From: Symploca sp. SIO2E9
Lineage (GTDB): Bacteria > Cyanobacteriota > Cyanobacteriia > Cyanobacteriales > Coleofasciculaceae
Reading direction: 5' to 3'
Assembly: GCA_010692645.1 (NCBI GenBank)
Contig: JAAHGS010000027.1
Coordinates: 1-62,353 of the forward strand
DNA length: 62,353 nucleotides
A model generated the notes under the pieces. That model saw only the letters and a program-made list of their open reading frames with translations. It did no database searches and was not told the DNA's origin. Position numbers and translations under genes: made by a program. Positions 28,550 to 38,633 of the stretch are shown one piece after another; within the stretch, counting starts at the first letter, position 1, and each line of letters opens with the position of its first letter.

Positions 28550-29839
28550 TTATTTGTGAACTGCTTTGCAGGTAGCAAAAGTTTCTTCAACTACCTGCTT
28601 GTACATCTTGGCAATATCCCACCATCTTATTAAAATTCTTTGCTCCCTTAAGGTGAAATCTTCCATATCCTTAACAATAGCCTGCTCAATTATAGAGAGT
28701 TGCTCCTTACTGGGTAAATTTCTAAAAAACTCTCTGTAGCTATCTACCTGATTCTTCACTAAAAACCCGTACTTTTGACCAGCGAGTAGATGCTCCATAC
28801 GCTCACAGGGAATGGTAAGAACAGCTCTACCACAGGATAAATATTCAGGAACCTTCAAACTGGCACAGGTAAACTTATCTTGGAGATAAAGGTATTTATT
28901 GTAAGGAGCCACACAAAGATTAGCCGCACTGATATAAAGTGCTGCCTGCTTCTGGGGTAGCCTTCCTGTAAAGATAACAGGGGCGGAGAGTTTTCTGGTA
29001 AGTGCTTCTAACTCTTGGCGTTTGGAGCCATCGCCAACTATGTACAAAACCACACCCTGGGGTTTTTGACGCCCCAAAGCTTCAATAATTGGTCCTGGTT
29101 CCTGGATAAAGCGGTTAAGTGAACCGACATAGGTTAAAACCAAAGCATCTTGACTAATGCCTAATTGCTCTCGACAGGAGCGACGCTCTCGAAGGCTGAA
29201 AGTATTGGCATCGACGCCATAGGGAATGGGGTAAATGGGCTGGTTAGGGCTAACATAACCATTTTCTAACAGAAAAGACTTCATCTGCTCCGTTTCCACT
29301 ACAATACTGTCGGTGCGATCGATCCATCGCTTCCTCAGGTGAGGTCGTAATTGCTCTAGCCCAAAGCCTGCCAAGCGCTTGAGTAAATTAGACTGCTGCA
29401 ATTTTGGATACTTATACATTGCTTCAATAAGAATTACTGTCGGCACTTGGTAGCGAGAGAAAGCACTAGCAAAAGCTCCCAGCATTGGCCATTCTTTCTC
29501 AATAATTAAATCGAAGTTTTTAGCATGCTCTTCGGCAAATTTATCTATAACTCGCTTATAGTTCCAAAAAGACAGGTAGTGCTTAGGCAGATAGTAAGGA
29601 CATCTATTGCGCTTTTCCCGCTCTGACATCTGAGTTTGATCAATAAGAGTCAAGTATTTGTGATCAATATGGTCAGCTTCGTTGATGTTGAGAATCTTTC
29701 TGTAAACTAGAGTGATATCAAAGTCTTTTGCTAAATAGGGTACCATAGGCAAGGTACTTAGAATGTAAGGCGAGTGGGGTTGGTATTGAACACCAGGTAG
29801 GGCAATACAAATCCTTGGTTTTCGCGCTATCGATTTCAT
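28550..29839 (-). CDS. GT4 family glycosyltransferase
   Basis: A 429-residue retaining GT-B enzyme. The N-terminal domain opens KPRICIALPGVQYQP. The nucleotide-sugar domain has LTYVGSLNRFIQEPGPII, LYIVGDGSKRQEL, VIFTGRLPQKQAALYISAA and KVPEYLSCGRAVLTIP, where the GT4 E-x7-E element is weak (PEYLSCGRAV with the first Glu position replaced). It is paralogous throughout to the gene at 32564-33859. A gap of about 300 bases (29840-30140) before the acyltransferase shows nothing coding. Confidence 0.9.
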   Translation of the reverse strand: MKSIARKPRICIALPGVQYQPHSPYILSTLPMVPYLAKDFDITLVYRKILNINEADHIDHKYLTLIDQTQMSEREKRNRCPYYLPKHYLSFWNYKRVIDKFAEEHAKNFDLIIEKEWPMLGAFASAFSRYQVPTVILIEAMYKYPKLQQSNLLKRLAGFGLEQLRPHLRKRWIDRTDSIVVETEQMKSFLLENGYVSPNQPIYPIPYGVDANTFSLRERRSCREQLGISQDALVLTYVGSLNRFIQEPGPIIEALGRQKPQGVVLYIVGDGSKRQELEALTRKLSAPVIFTGRLPQKQAALYISAANLCVAPYNKYLYLQDKFTCASLKVPEYLSCGRAVLTIPCERMEHLLAGQKYGFLVKNQVDSYREFFRNLPSKEQLSIIEQAIVKDMEDFTLREQRILIRWWDIAKMYKQVVEETFATCKAVHK

Positions 29840-30140
29840 TTGTTATGCTGCTAATGTAAAAATAAAAGTTTAACAGTTCCTCCCACTGGAGGAGCTAGAC
29901 TAGGGTAGGTTTTCAAAAGAACAAAATAAGAAAAATAAACAACTAGCAGTTGCACTAATTTCAGTCGAATATTTGATGCGTGTAGTGAAGATATTTCCAG
30001 TAGATCAAGAACGATTTCGACTCAATCCAAGGAGCCGAACTTCTTAATCGACAACTCTAATCAGGGGATAATTGAGTGACTTTCTCCCCCGGTAAATCTG
30101 CATGTTATACCGGAGGCTTCTCAAGATTACTCTTCGTCCC

Positions 30141-30887
30141 TTACTGTGGCAGAAGTTCAGAAGATGATACAGTTTGTCGAACTTCAGCTTCTACAGGGTG
30201 TTGAGCCTTGCTATCTCGCTTAGCAATTACCTTAGCAGGCACGCCGACAGCAATTGAGTAAGGTGGTATATCCTTGGTGACAACAGCTCCAGTACCAATC
30301 ACACTACCTTGACCAATAGTGATGCCATCGACAACTTTGACGCCACTGCCTAACCAGCAATCATCCTCAATCACAATTCCCTTGTAACTGTTACCTTGTT
30401 CGACAATCGGGCGTGTAGAGTCCTCAAAGATGTGGTTGTTGGCATAGAGACCTGAATGGGAAGCAATCAAACAATAATTACCAACTTTGATATAGTTACC
30501 AGACAGACAAGTGTAGGGACCAATATAAGTGTGTTCACCGATTTCAATCTCGCCAGACCAATGAGTTTTAATATCAACACCGCGATCAATATGAGCCCAA
30601 TCTTTGAGTCGAATTTTGCTATTGTTACCAAGGCATCGAATGCGAACATCGCGATAAAGCCTAACCCAATCCCCAATTTCAATACTGCCAGTATAAGCAA
30701 ATTCGACACCAGTTTGAATCTCAACACAGGTACCTATGTGGGCGAAGATAGTGCGGTATGCTAGTCTTCGTAAACCCCTACCAACGCTCAAGGGAATCCA
30801 TTCCAAGAAAGCGATCAGTAAAGATTCCATAGAAGTAGACTTCTGTATAGAAGATAGATTTTTTTGGTTTTCGGTGATAGTTGACAT
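30141..30887 (-). CDS. Left-handed beta-helix acyltransferase
   Basis: About 248 residues. Hexapeptide repeats (IEIGDWVRLYRDVRIRCLG, IRLKDWAHIDRGVDIKTHW, IEIGEHTYIGPYTCLSGN, VKVVDGITIGQGSVIGTGAV) build the parallel beta-helix of the maltose/galactoside O-acetyltransferase type. The catalytic His is probably in LIASHSGLYANNHIF. It should O-acetylate a sugar of the exopolysaccharide or its precursor. The ATG at 30887 is preferred over a TTG at 30917, but neither has a clear ribosome-binding site. Confidence 0.88.
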   Translation of the reverse strand: MSTITENQKNLSSIQKSTSMESLLIAFLEWIPLSVGRGLRRLAYRTIFAHIGTCVEIQTGVEFAYTGSIEIGDWVRLYRDVRIRCLGNNSKIRLKDWAHIDRGVDIKTHWSGEIEIGEHTYIGPYTCLSGNYIKVGNYCLIASHSGLYANNHIFEDSTRPIVEQGNSYKGIVIEDDCWLGSGVKVVDGITIGQGSVIGTGAVVTKDIPPYSIAVGVPAKVIAKRDSKAQHPVEAEVRQTVSSSELLPQ

Positions 30888-31117
30888 GACTGTAAGTCGG
30901 GTTAGCTTGATTGCCAAAGGAATTATGGACGCAAGAAAATCCTGCTGTCGGAACTCCCCTGCCTCTTTTTATTAGCAATGTCGGGCTGAAAACTGATGCA
31001 CCTTATACCTGAAAATGAAAGCCCTAAGCGATAACGCATTTAACTTGTATCTTTAAGATAGAGGAGGGGAGGAGGAAAGGTAAAGCGATTTTTCCTGAAA
31101 CGGTCGAAAGTACAATT

Positions 31118-31251
31118 TATAGCGCTGCCCGCAGGGAACAGGGAATAGGGAATAGGGAACAGGGAACAGGGAATTAAAAAGCTTGTACAATAAGGGTTTT
31201 AACAATTCTTCGTCCCTTGAATTTGTCAACACCTGAGCGCGCATTGCTATA
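31118..31251. mobile_element. MITE-like element, type B-related, with internal heptamer array
   Basis: A 134-base element bounded by TATAGCGCTGCCCGC and GCGCGCATTGCTATA (12 of 15 pair). The left tip is identical to that of the 46183 copy. Most of the interior is a heptamer array of AGGGAAC/AGGGAAT (31133-31174), so a tandem repeat has grown inside the element or replaced its core. The remainder of the 30888-31540 gap is non-coding. Confidence 0.6.
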
Positions 31252-31540
31252 GATGCACAACAGCTTACCAGCAAAAACAAGGAGCGATAGTGATATCCGC
31301 TTAAATCAAGATCTTGACTGGTGTGGGCATAATCTGAAATTATAACCAATAGCAAGGATAGTAGTTTTCATAATTTAGTTGGAATTAGAGGCTGTAATTG
31401 TTAGTAATGAACTTTTTATACTACATGTGGTGTAGTTGCCTAAGTCCTGCATTATTTAGTTTTAATTATGAAGGTGTAATGGTTAAATAGGCAACTATAT
31501 AGGTAACTAAAGATGGAAAAATATAATTTTTTCCAGAGTT

Positions 31541-32542
31541 CTAGTCATGGGAAATTTTAGGGCTAGAGTTTAAGCAAACTTGATATAAATAACCCCAACT
31601 CCGCGCAATTTTCATCTGTGCTGTAGTTTTGAGTTTGGGATTAGACCATGCCCTCAGCAAAGACCAGAGCATCAGAAAAGGTCTTCTCTGTTTGAGGAGT
31701 CCCACTAAAATTTGCTTCCATTCTTCCTGGAGAGTTTTACCCAGTATGAACCTTACCACCGCCGATGACCTGCCTTGCCAGTAACTCCGCCAGAGCATCC
31801 AATTGAGGTTAACTCGCTTTTGAGCAATCCAATGTTGAACTGATACTTGGGGATGGTAGTAAAAAAGTCCTTTTCCTTGTGCTACTAGCATTTGATAAGC
31901 TAGGTACTCTTCACAGGAAAGCAGGTTTTTGGAGCCTTGGCGACCGAGATTTTCAGAGAAACCTCCTACTAGCTGAAGAGCTTCTCGCTGGTAGGTCATA
32001 TTTGCTCCAAATAGGTGTTTGGGCAGCTTCAACCATTGAGGCTTTTCACCTAAGTCGAGGATACTAAAGAGATATTCTACTTCTTTGCTTATCCAGTCAG
32101 GTTTGCTAGAGTCCCACAGGGGATAAATTGGTCCTCCTACACAGACAGGTGTGGGTTTAATAGTCTGGTAAGTCTCGATAATTTTTTCCAGCCAAATTGG
32201 GCAAGGAATAGCATCATCATCGAGAAAGGCAAGGTATTCGCCCCTTGCCTTTTCTATAGCTGTATTGCGGGCTTTTGAGAGTCCTATAATTGGCTCATAG
32301 ATATAGCGCAAATTAGGTAAGTGTTGTTGGTAGCGGGTGCAGATTTTCTTGGTGTCGTCCGTTGAACAGTTATCAATCACCACAATCTCAAAGTACTCAA
32401 TGGGTAGAGACTGACAGCAAAGACTATCGAGAGCAAAAACTAGACGATCTGCCCGATTGTAAGTACAGATGGCGACTGAAATCAGAGGACACGGTTTATT
32501 ATGTTCGTCGGCTTTAGGGGTTGCTATAGTCAAGTCGTTCAT
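31541..32542 (-). CDS. GT2 family glycosyltransferase
   Basis: A 333-residue GT-A enzyme. Motifs are ISVAICTYNRADRLVFAL, EIVVIDNCSTDDT, GLSKARNTAIEKARGEY and the DXD-type LAFLDDDAIPCPIWLEKI. The second half contains VGGPIYPLW and NMTYQREALQLVGGF, typical of GT2 enzymes of cyanobacterial extracellular polysaccharide loci. The ATG at 32542 is preferred over the TTG at 32548. It follows the upstream GT4 gene by 21 bases. Confidence 0.92.
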   Translation of the reverse strand: MNDLTIATPKADEHNKPCPLISVAICTYNRADRLVFALDSLCCQSLPIEYFEIVVIDNCSTDDTKKICTRYQQHLPNLRYIYEPIIGLSKARNTAIEKARGEYLAFLDDDAIPCPIWLEKIIETYQTIKPTPVCVGGPIYPLWDSSKPDWISKEVEYLFSILDLGEKPQWLKLPKHLFGANMTYQREALQLVGGFSENLGRQGSKNLLSCEEYLAYQMLVAQGKGLFYYHPQVSVQHWIAQKRVNLNWMLWRSYWQGRSSAVVRFILGKTLQEEWKQILVGLLKQRRPFLMLWSLLRAWSNPKLKTTAQMKIARSWGYLYQVCLNSSPKISHD

Positions 32543-32563
32543 TCTCAATCTTATAGGCTATTC

Positions 32564-33859
32564 TCAACTTTTAGAGATTTTAGAAGGTACTGTAGTAAGA
32601 TTATGTGATAAATTTTCTCGAATTACCTGCTTGTACATCTGGGCAATCTCCTGCCAGGTTAGCACAATGCCTTGAGATCTAAGGACGGAACCCTGAAGAT
32701 CAGTAATTAGGCAATTTTCCATTTGGGATAGTTCTTCTGGACTAGGTAAATTCCTCAAGAATTCCCTGTAATTATCTACTTGATTTTCTACAAAAAAGCC
32801 GTACTTGCCGCCAGCGAGTAAATACTCCATCCTTTGACAAGGAATTGTCAACACTGGGCGACCACAAGCTAGATATTCGCACACTTTAAGGCTGGCACTG
32901 GTAAACTTACCACCTGGAAACAAGTTTTTATTATAGGGAGCTAGACAAAGATCGGCAGCTCCGATATAAAGAGCTGCTTCTTGTTGCGATCGCCTGCCGT
33001 GAAAAATGACTGGTGCCTCAAATTTTTGAGCAATATCCTCTAGTTCCTGTTGCTTGTGACCATCACCGATCATATGCAAGACAACATCTCTATATTTTTG
33101 CTTACCTAATGCCTCAATAATCGGTCCTGGTTCCTGGATAAAACGCCTCAAGGAACCGACATAAGTTAAGACCAATGCCTCTTGACTAATACCTAAGTGT
33201 TGGCGACAAAGCTTGCGGTCTTGAGGAAAGAAAATTTTGGGGTCAATACCATTAGGAATGGTAGTAACTGACTTATTTTGAAGAGGATAATTGTTCTCTG
33301 ACAGAAAAGATTTAGTTTGCTCAGTTTCTACAATAATCCCGTTAACACTGCGCATCCATCTCCTTCTCAGGTGAGGGAGGAACTGATTGAGCGTAAACCT
33401 CAAGGCTTTATCTTTCCAGTTTTTAAAGAAAATTTGGTTGTAAAATTCAGCTTCGAGAACAAATACGCTTGGTACTCCATAGCGAATAAAAGCACTAGAT
33501 AGTCCTCCCACTAAAGACCATTGTTTTTCAATTATCAGATCAAAGTTTCCCGCCTGATCTTGGGCAAATTTATCTATGATTTTCAGGTACTTCCAAGCTC
33601 CCAAGGGACCACGGGGATTAAAATAACCCTTCTGACCTGCTGTCTTTGTTTCTGAAAACTTACTTGAATCGAAGATACTCAGATAGTGACAATTTAACTT
33701 TGGAGCCTCTGGAGTATCGCAGAAGGCAAGAGTAACATCAAATTCTGGTTCTAGATAGGGAAGTAGGGGCAGAGTATTAAGAACATAAGCTCCAAAAGGT
33801 GGGCAAGTAATCGCTGGTAGAGCGATGCAAATCCGGGGTTTTGGGTATATTTCCTTCAT
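32564..33859 (-). CDS. GT4 family glycosyltransferase (paralogue of 28550-29839)
   Basis: 431 residues, GT-B fold. It shares with the other GT4 the start KPRICIALPAI, LTYVGSLRRFIQEPGPIIEALGKQK, LHMIGDGHKQQELEDIAQ, VIFHGRRSQQEAALYIGAADLCLAPYNK and KVCEYLACGRPVLTIP. The two genes flank the GT2 and the acyltransferase, implying duplication of an ancestral GT4 and separation by the other genes. Both probably transfer sugars from nucleotide donors at the cytoplasmic face. Confidence 0.9.
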   Translation of the reverse strand: MKEIYPKPRICIALPAITCPPFGAYVLNTLPLLPYLEPEFDVTLAFCDTPEAPKLNCHYLSIFDSSKFSETKTAGQKGYFNPRGPLGAWKYLKIIDKFAQDQAGNFDLIIEKQWSLVGGLSSAFIRYGVPSVFVLEAEFYNQIFFKNWKDKALRFTLNQFLPHLRRRWMRSVNGIIVETEQTKSFLSENNYPLQNKSVTTIPNGIDPKIFFPQDRKLCRQHLGISQEALVLTYVGSLRRFIQEPGPIIEALGKQKYRDVVLHMIGDGHKQQELEDIAQKFEAPVIFHGRRSQQEAALYIGAADLCLAPYNKNLFPGGKFTSASLKVCEYLACGRPVLTIPCQRMEYLLAGGKYGFFVENQVDNYREFLRNLPSPEELSQMENCLITDLQGSVLRSQGIVLTWQEIAQMYKQVIRENLSHNLTTVPSKISKS

Positions 33860-34010
33860 TGTAATTCCGATGAGACCCCATCCGTAAATCTGTAATCCAA
33901 GCTAGAGAGTAAACCCTTCCCTAAACTAATATCGACTAATTAAATTTTGGCTACAAATATTGAAGCAAGTAATAAGTTTTTCTTAAAAATAAATAAATAT
34001 TATTCTTCTC

Positions 34011-34043
34011 ACTTATTACCTATTACTTATTACTTATTACTTA
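34011..34043. repeat. Heptamer array overlapping a stop codon
   Basis: About four tandem ATTACTT units (one variant, ATTACCT) end at and include the minus-strand stop codon at 34041-34043. An inverted short copy (AAGTAATAAG) lies at 33967, so the 3' end of the transcript could fold. Confidence 0.75.
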
Positions 34044-35696
34044 AAGAAGGACTCCTGTTTCCAGCAAAATCTTACCCTCAAAATATTCAGGAATTGGAGC
34101 ACCCATCAAGCTCAAAATTGTGGGAGTAAGATCGAGTGAATGACCAGGTTCCAAGCTGGAATTCGGCTCAATTGCTGGTCCAGATGCGAGTAAAAATCCT
34201 TGAGAGCGATGACTACCGGTGCGAAAATGGGGAACAGGACCAATGCGTCCCAACTCAGGACTATCTACAACATCAGTGGCGTACTCCTCCTGCCAGATCA
34301 CCACGAGGTCAGCATCAGGCAGTTTGGGTTGATTGTCAGTTGGCGATTGCCGTGTCCGGATAATCTCTTTAACCATGGGTATCCCAGTGCGGGCATCTTT
34401 GAGACGGTAAAGTTTTTGGCTGATTTCCTGGCAAAGGGCATCGTACTCAGAAGGTGCTACAATTCCCTGGGATTCTCTTCCTTGGAGATTAATGCGGATG
34501 TAACCTTCTGAGAAACTGGGCAGTGCAAAGGCCTTCATGTCTTTCCAGCAGGGTTTGTACCACTCAGTAGGTTGAAAGCTCAACGGGTTTTTTTGTTCAT
34601 TCAACTGGTGAGGAGAGATCAGATCCGGTTGCTCAGAAATACCCAGAAAGGGTTCTATACGCTTAAACAACTTGTATGGGGCTTCTCGTCTCAAAAATCT
34701 TTTCAGAGGATTAGTTTCATACTTCCTTGACCAAGTTTCCCAGGGCCAAGACTGTTTCTTTAAACTAGTGATCGGGGAATCTGGCGATATTCCCAACTCA
34801 CCATGAGCCAGCCCAAATTTACCCGGAAAACTAAAGCGGTAAAGAAACTCAGGCAAGAAGGTACCGCTGGGTAAGTCCATAACATTAACGCCCATGCCAT
34901 GAACGGAAAAAACTATGATTTGAGCATCTTCGGGCGCTTTAGTGAGAATCTCACCAATAGCTTGGTCTATGGTCTTAAAGACTTCGAGCATGCTGTCACT
35001 TGATGCCCTAGAGCCTAACACCTCATACAGAGGATGGTTACGTTGACCAAGGTGCCACATGAAATGACCTGCGGCGTGAGTTTCACCAAAGATCGTCAAA
35101 AATAGATCCCAACGCTCTTGTTGGAGCAGCTCCTGACAAATGGCACAACGGCGAGAGATGCCAGTCTTGAGGATATCTTCTAAGCGACTGATTGCATCCA
35201 AATTGAAACAGCCTACATGATCTTTGTGTAGTCCTGGATGTACGCCGTGTTTATTAACGATTTCCTCAAACAGTGATGCTGGAAGGGAATGACTGGGAGT
35301 TTGGGGAGAATGAGCTCCCCATGCCAGTACTTGTATGCCATTAACTCGCTGTGAGAGCGTGGACTGGGGCATATCAAAAACTGCTACCCGATAATCCTCA
35401 CCTAGGGCATAAAATGGCTGATATTCAGCAAAATCATAGGCTTCAACCAGTTCAGCTTTGTAGGTATCTGGGTGAAAACTGATTGGTGACCAGTACCCAG
35501 TCTGTTTGGGCGAACAACCAGTTAAGAAAGTTGTCCACGGCGTTTCTGCTCTGTAGTAGTCTAAGTTTTGCAGGCGTCCGTAAGTTCCTTGTTGCCGCAG
35601 ACGACTCAAGGTGGGCAGATGTCCCTGAGACATCCATTGCTCGATCAAGGTTGGTTCAGCTGCATCGAGACCAATGGCAATAACTGGCTGATTCAT
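34041..35696 (-). CDS. Alkaline-phosphatase-superfamily phosphodiesterase-like protein (copy B)
   Basis: A 551-residue protein. VIAIGLDAAEPTLIEQW (first metal-binding Asp) and the nucleophile region RAETPWTTFLTGCSPKQTGYW fit type I phosphodiesterase/nucleotide pyrophosphatases. The middle motif is GETHAAGHFMWH, and HGMG follows hydrophobic residues (FSVHGMG) where nucleotide pyrophosphatases have Asp-His. Near the C-terminus are FRTGSHRSQGFLLASGP and GHSLDLTPTILSLMG, usual for the superfamily. There is no signal peptide or membrane segment, so it is probably cytoplasmic. The substrate is unknown; in this locus it could act on a phosphorylated polymer precursor or carrier. It is a tandem paralogue of the next gene. 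Its stop codon lies inside a heptamer array. Confidence 0.8.
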   Translation of the reverse strand: MNQPVIAIGLDAAEPTLIEQWMSQGHLPTLSRLRQQGTYGRLQNLDYYRAETPWTTFLTGCSPKQTGYWSPISFHPDTYKAELVEAYDFAEYQPFYALGEDYRVAVFDMPQSTLSQRVNGIQVLAWGAHSPQTPSHSLPASLFEEIVNKHGVHPGLHKDHVGCFNLDAISRLEDILKTGISRRCAICQELLQQERWDLFLTIFGETHAAGHFMWHLGQRNHPLYEVLGSRASSDSMLEVFKTIDQAIGEILTKAPEDAQIIVFSVHGMGVNVMDLPSGTFLPEFLYRFSFPGKFGLAHGELGISPDSPITSLKKQSWPWETWSRKYETNPLKRFLRREAPYKLFKRIEPFLGISEQPDLISPHQLNEQKNPLSFQPTEWYKPCWKDMKAFALPSFSEGYIRINLQGRESQGIVAPSEYDALCQEISQKLYRLKDARTGIPMVKEIIRTRQSPTDNQPKLPDADLVVIWQEEYATDVVDSPELGRIGPVPHFRTGSHRSQGFLLASGPAIEPNSSLEPGHSLDLTPTILSLMGAPIPEYFEGKILLETGVLL

Positions 35697-35762
35697 AGCT
35701 TGGTGTGACTCTGATGATATCTAGACTCAAATCGAGTAGTTCTCAATAAAACTCTAGTTTTG

Positions 35763-37427
35763 TCAGTTAACCTTAACTGGCGTTTTAATTAGTGGCTTAC
35801 CTGCAAAGGATTCAGGAATCTCTGCTCCCAGCAAATTCAAAATTGTCGGGGCTAAATCTAGAGAATGACCAGTCGGCAAGCTGGAACCATCAGGAATATC
35901 AGGACCTTTAGCTAGCAAAAAGCCGTCAGAGCGATGACTACCTGTACGATTAAAGGGAACAGGTCCAATGCGTCCAATGTCGGGGCTATCGACAACATCG
36001 GAGGCATATTTCTCTTGCCACATCACTACCAAGTCAGCATCAGGTAGTTTCGGATTGCTATCGGTTGCTTCTTGGCGGGTTCGGATAATCTCTTTTACCA
36101 TGGGTTCGCCGGTGCGAGCATCTTGCAGGCGATAAAGTTTAGCTGTCAATTCATCACACACAGCGTTGTACTCTTGAGGGGAAACAATTCCCTGAGATTC
36201 TCGCCCCTGAAGATTGAGGCGAATATACCCTTCTGAAAAACTAGGCAAGGCAAAAGCTTTCATTTGAGGCCAAAACTTTTGATACCAGAGTGCTGGTTGA
36301 TAGTAGAAGGGTTCTGACTGGGCAATTAACTCGAAGGGGGAAATCAGATCTATTTGGGGACGAGGTCCAAAGATTGGCTCTAGGAGATTAAAGATTTTAG
36401 TTGGCAGCTTTTGTCTTAACAATCCTTTGAGCGGATTAGATTCATGCTTAAGACTCCAAGTCGTACCCAGCCAACCTCTTTTAGCGCGTTCCCCAATCAT
36501 CGGCGAACCAGGTTGCTGCCCTGGTTTACCTCTAGCAATACCAAATTTGCCAGGGAAATTCCAGCGGTAGAGAAATTCGGGTAGAAATAGCATGCTGGGG
36601 AGGTCCATAACGTTGGTTCCCATACCATGGGCAGCCAGCACTAGGACATTAGCATTTTCTGGGGCTTTGCTTAGAATCTCGCCAATTGCTTGGTCTACAG
36701 CTTCAAAAATTTCGAGTAGGGCATCTCCTGAAGAATATGCTTTCATAGCTTCGTAGAGGGGATGATCAGCCTGACTCGTGTGCCAGAAGTAGTGACCTGC
36801 TGAATGGGTTTCACCAAAAATTGTCAGAAAGAAGTCCCAGGGTTCTCTTTGCAGGAGTTCTTGACAAATGGTGGAGCGACGACCTATTCCTATTTCCAGT
36901 GCTTGTTGCAACTGCTTGAGGGCAGCTAGATTCTGACAACTGGCAAAATCCTTGTTGAATGCAGGATGTTCGCCGAATTTTTCAGTTAGTTCTGGCAGGA
37001 GTTGTGCTGGCCTTGAATGACTTGGAGTTAGAGCTGCATGGGCTCCCCAACCCAGAACTTGCAAGCCATTGACCTGCTCAGACAGGGTAGAATGGGGCAT
37101 GTCAAAGACCCCTACTCGGTAGTCATCTCCCAATAATGCATAAAAAGGTGGATGTTCAATGAAATCATATGCCTCAATATCTTCGTTTCCGTAGTTATCT
37201 GGGCGAAACTTCACGGGAGCCCAATACCCAGTCTGTTGAGGAGAACAACCAGTCAAAAATGTTTCCCAAGGCGTCTCTGCCCGATAATAGTTAAATGTTT
37301 TCAAACGTCCGTAAGCACCATGCTGGCGTAAGCTACTCAAATTTTTGAGATGCCCTTGAGAGATCCACTTCTCAATCAGCGAGGGATCGGCTGCATCAAG
37401 CCCGATAGCTATTACAGGGTTATTCAT
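35763..37427 (-). CDS. Alkaline-phosphatase-superfamily phosphodiesterase-like protein (copy A)
   Basis: A 554-residue paralogue of the previous entry: VIAIGLDAADPSLIEKW, AETPWETFLTGCSPQQTGYW, GETHSAGHYFWH, VLAAHGMGTN, NRTGSHRSDGFLLAKGP, GHSLDLAPTILNLLG. The same two positions that carry metal-binding Asp in nucleotide pyrophosphatases are changed (His in GETHSAGH, Ala before HGMG), so the change predates the duplication. The start is placed at the ATG 37427 to match copy B; an ATG 12 bases upstream is possible. It is the first gene of the minus-strand polysaccharide locus, facing the large divergent gap. Confidence 0.8.
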   Translation of the reverse strand: MNNPVIAIGLDAADPSLIEKWISQGHLKNLSSLRQHGAYGRLKTFNYYRAETPWETFLTGCSPQQTGYWAPVKFRPDNYGNEDIEAYDFIEHPPFYALLGDDYRVGVFDMPHSTLSEQVNGLQVLGWGAHAALTPSHSRPAQLLPELTEKFGEHPAFNKDFASCQNLAALKQLQQALEIGIGRRSTICQELLQREPWDFFLTIFGETHSAGHYFWHTSQADHPLYEAMKAYSSGDALLEIFEAVDQAIGEILSKAPENANVLVLAAHGMGTNVMDLPSMLFLPEFLYRWNFPGKFGIARGKPGQQPGSPMIGERAKRGWLGTTWSLKHESNPLKGLLRQKLPTKIFNLLEPIFGPRPQIDLISPFELIAQSEPFYYQPALWYQKFWPQMKAFALPSFSEGYIRLNLQGRESQGIVSPQEYNAVCDELTAKLYRLQDARTGEPMVKEIIRTRQEATDSNPKLPDADLVVMWQEKYASDVVDSPDIGRIGPVPFNRTGSHRSDGFLLAKGPDIPDGSSLPTGHSLDLAPTILNLLGAEIPESFAGKPLIKTPVKVN

Positions 37428-38633
37428 AATTTTCTGCATTTGAGGTAGCGCCCATTAAAAATATAAATACCAGAGACTCACTGCGGCTGAGGTTAAATTT
37501 TAGCTTGTCTGGCGAAAAACCCCAGGTTTGTACCCTAAGGACCAGCGTGCCGAGCCGTCACTCTGACCAGGCTACTGCTAAGCTTGGCGACACTGGTATC
37601 TGCATTGCTAAGCGCCAACCATAAGCCTCTCTTAAACAATAATCCTGATCTTGGTCCAATGATGGTGAAGAATCGATAAAGCTCTAAAAATTCTTCATGA
37701 AGTTTTGATGAAGTCCCCCATAACTAGTACAGCACTGCGTAAATAAAGCTACCATTCCCAATTAACTCCAAGCCTCTTAGAGCAGTTTTTTGACACATTC
37801 GCTTTGCCCAGTGCGTGCTTTTGAGTTTTGAAGGCATAAGTTCTGCACAGCGGTACTAGCCAATTACCCCTCAATTATATTTAGCAAGTCCTGATGTTGT
37901 TGGTTTTACAGCTTAGTTTATGTATCTTAATACAATTAAGTAAAGATTAACACTATAATGGCGACTACTATCTTGACAACCTGGAAAAACTCTAGATGAG
38001 CTGCTGTGCATAGTTTTTAGGGCTAAGCCAAGACTACGAACAATAGCAATTACCAAGTGAGCTTCCAGCTATAAAACTGCCGTGTAGAGCAACTTGCCTT
38101 GAAGAAATTCCTCAGATTAGTTGTAAAATGTGAAAAATACAAAAAATATCCATTTTTACCTGACAAGCTTCCTGAACTGGTGTTTGTTTATTGTCCCTAG
38201 ATAGTTGATAGGTACATTGCTAATTAGACTACCACAGGCAAGAGAGCGCCTTTGAGTTTTACAAGTAAACTGATTTACCCCGAGGCAACATCTAGTTTTC
38301 TTCTCATACCAGCAGATTGAGTTTGTTAAAGTGTTAAACAACGTTTCTTAAAGATTTCATGAAGCTACCTAAAAAAACTAGCGATGATTACAAAGGTTAT
38401 GTAAATATTTTCTTTATAGAGATTTTTGCTGAATTTTTTTATGTAAAGCGACTCAAGATTTTTTATAGCAACTTTTACCTGAATCAATTAGGTAAATTTT
38501 AGTTTGAAAACAGGAGTTGGAGCGGTCACAATCAAGATCATAATTGCTATATCTAGTGCGCTCAGAAGCATTCTCAGCAATAGAATTCCAGGGTTAATCA
38601 AAATTATTTTTGTTATGGGCAGGGGGAACGGTG
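37428..38633. other. Large divergent intergenic region
   Basis: 1.2 kb between the minus-strand polysaccharide locus and the plus-strand glycosyltransferase. I found no convincing gene. It is AT-rich toward the right end. It should contain divergent promoters for both units and is the natural place for regulation of the locus. No operator or terminator could be defined by eye. Confidence 0.5.

Noticed and set aside
38156-38341. 61-residue minus-strand frame in the divergent gap
   Set aside because: No recognisable composition, no ribosome-binding site, AT-rich context.
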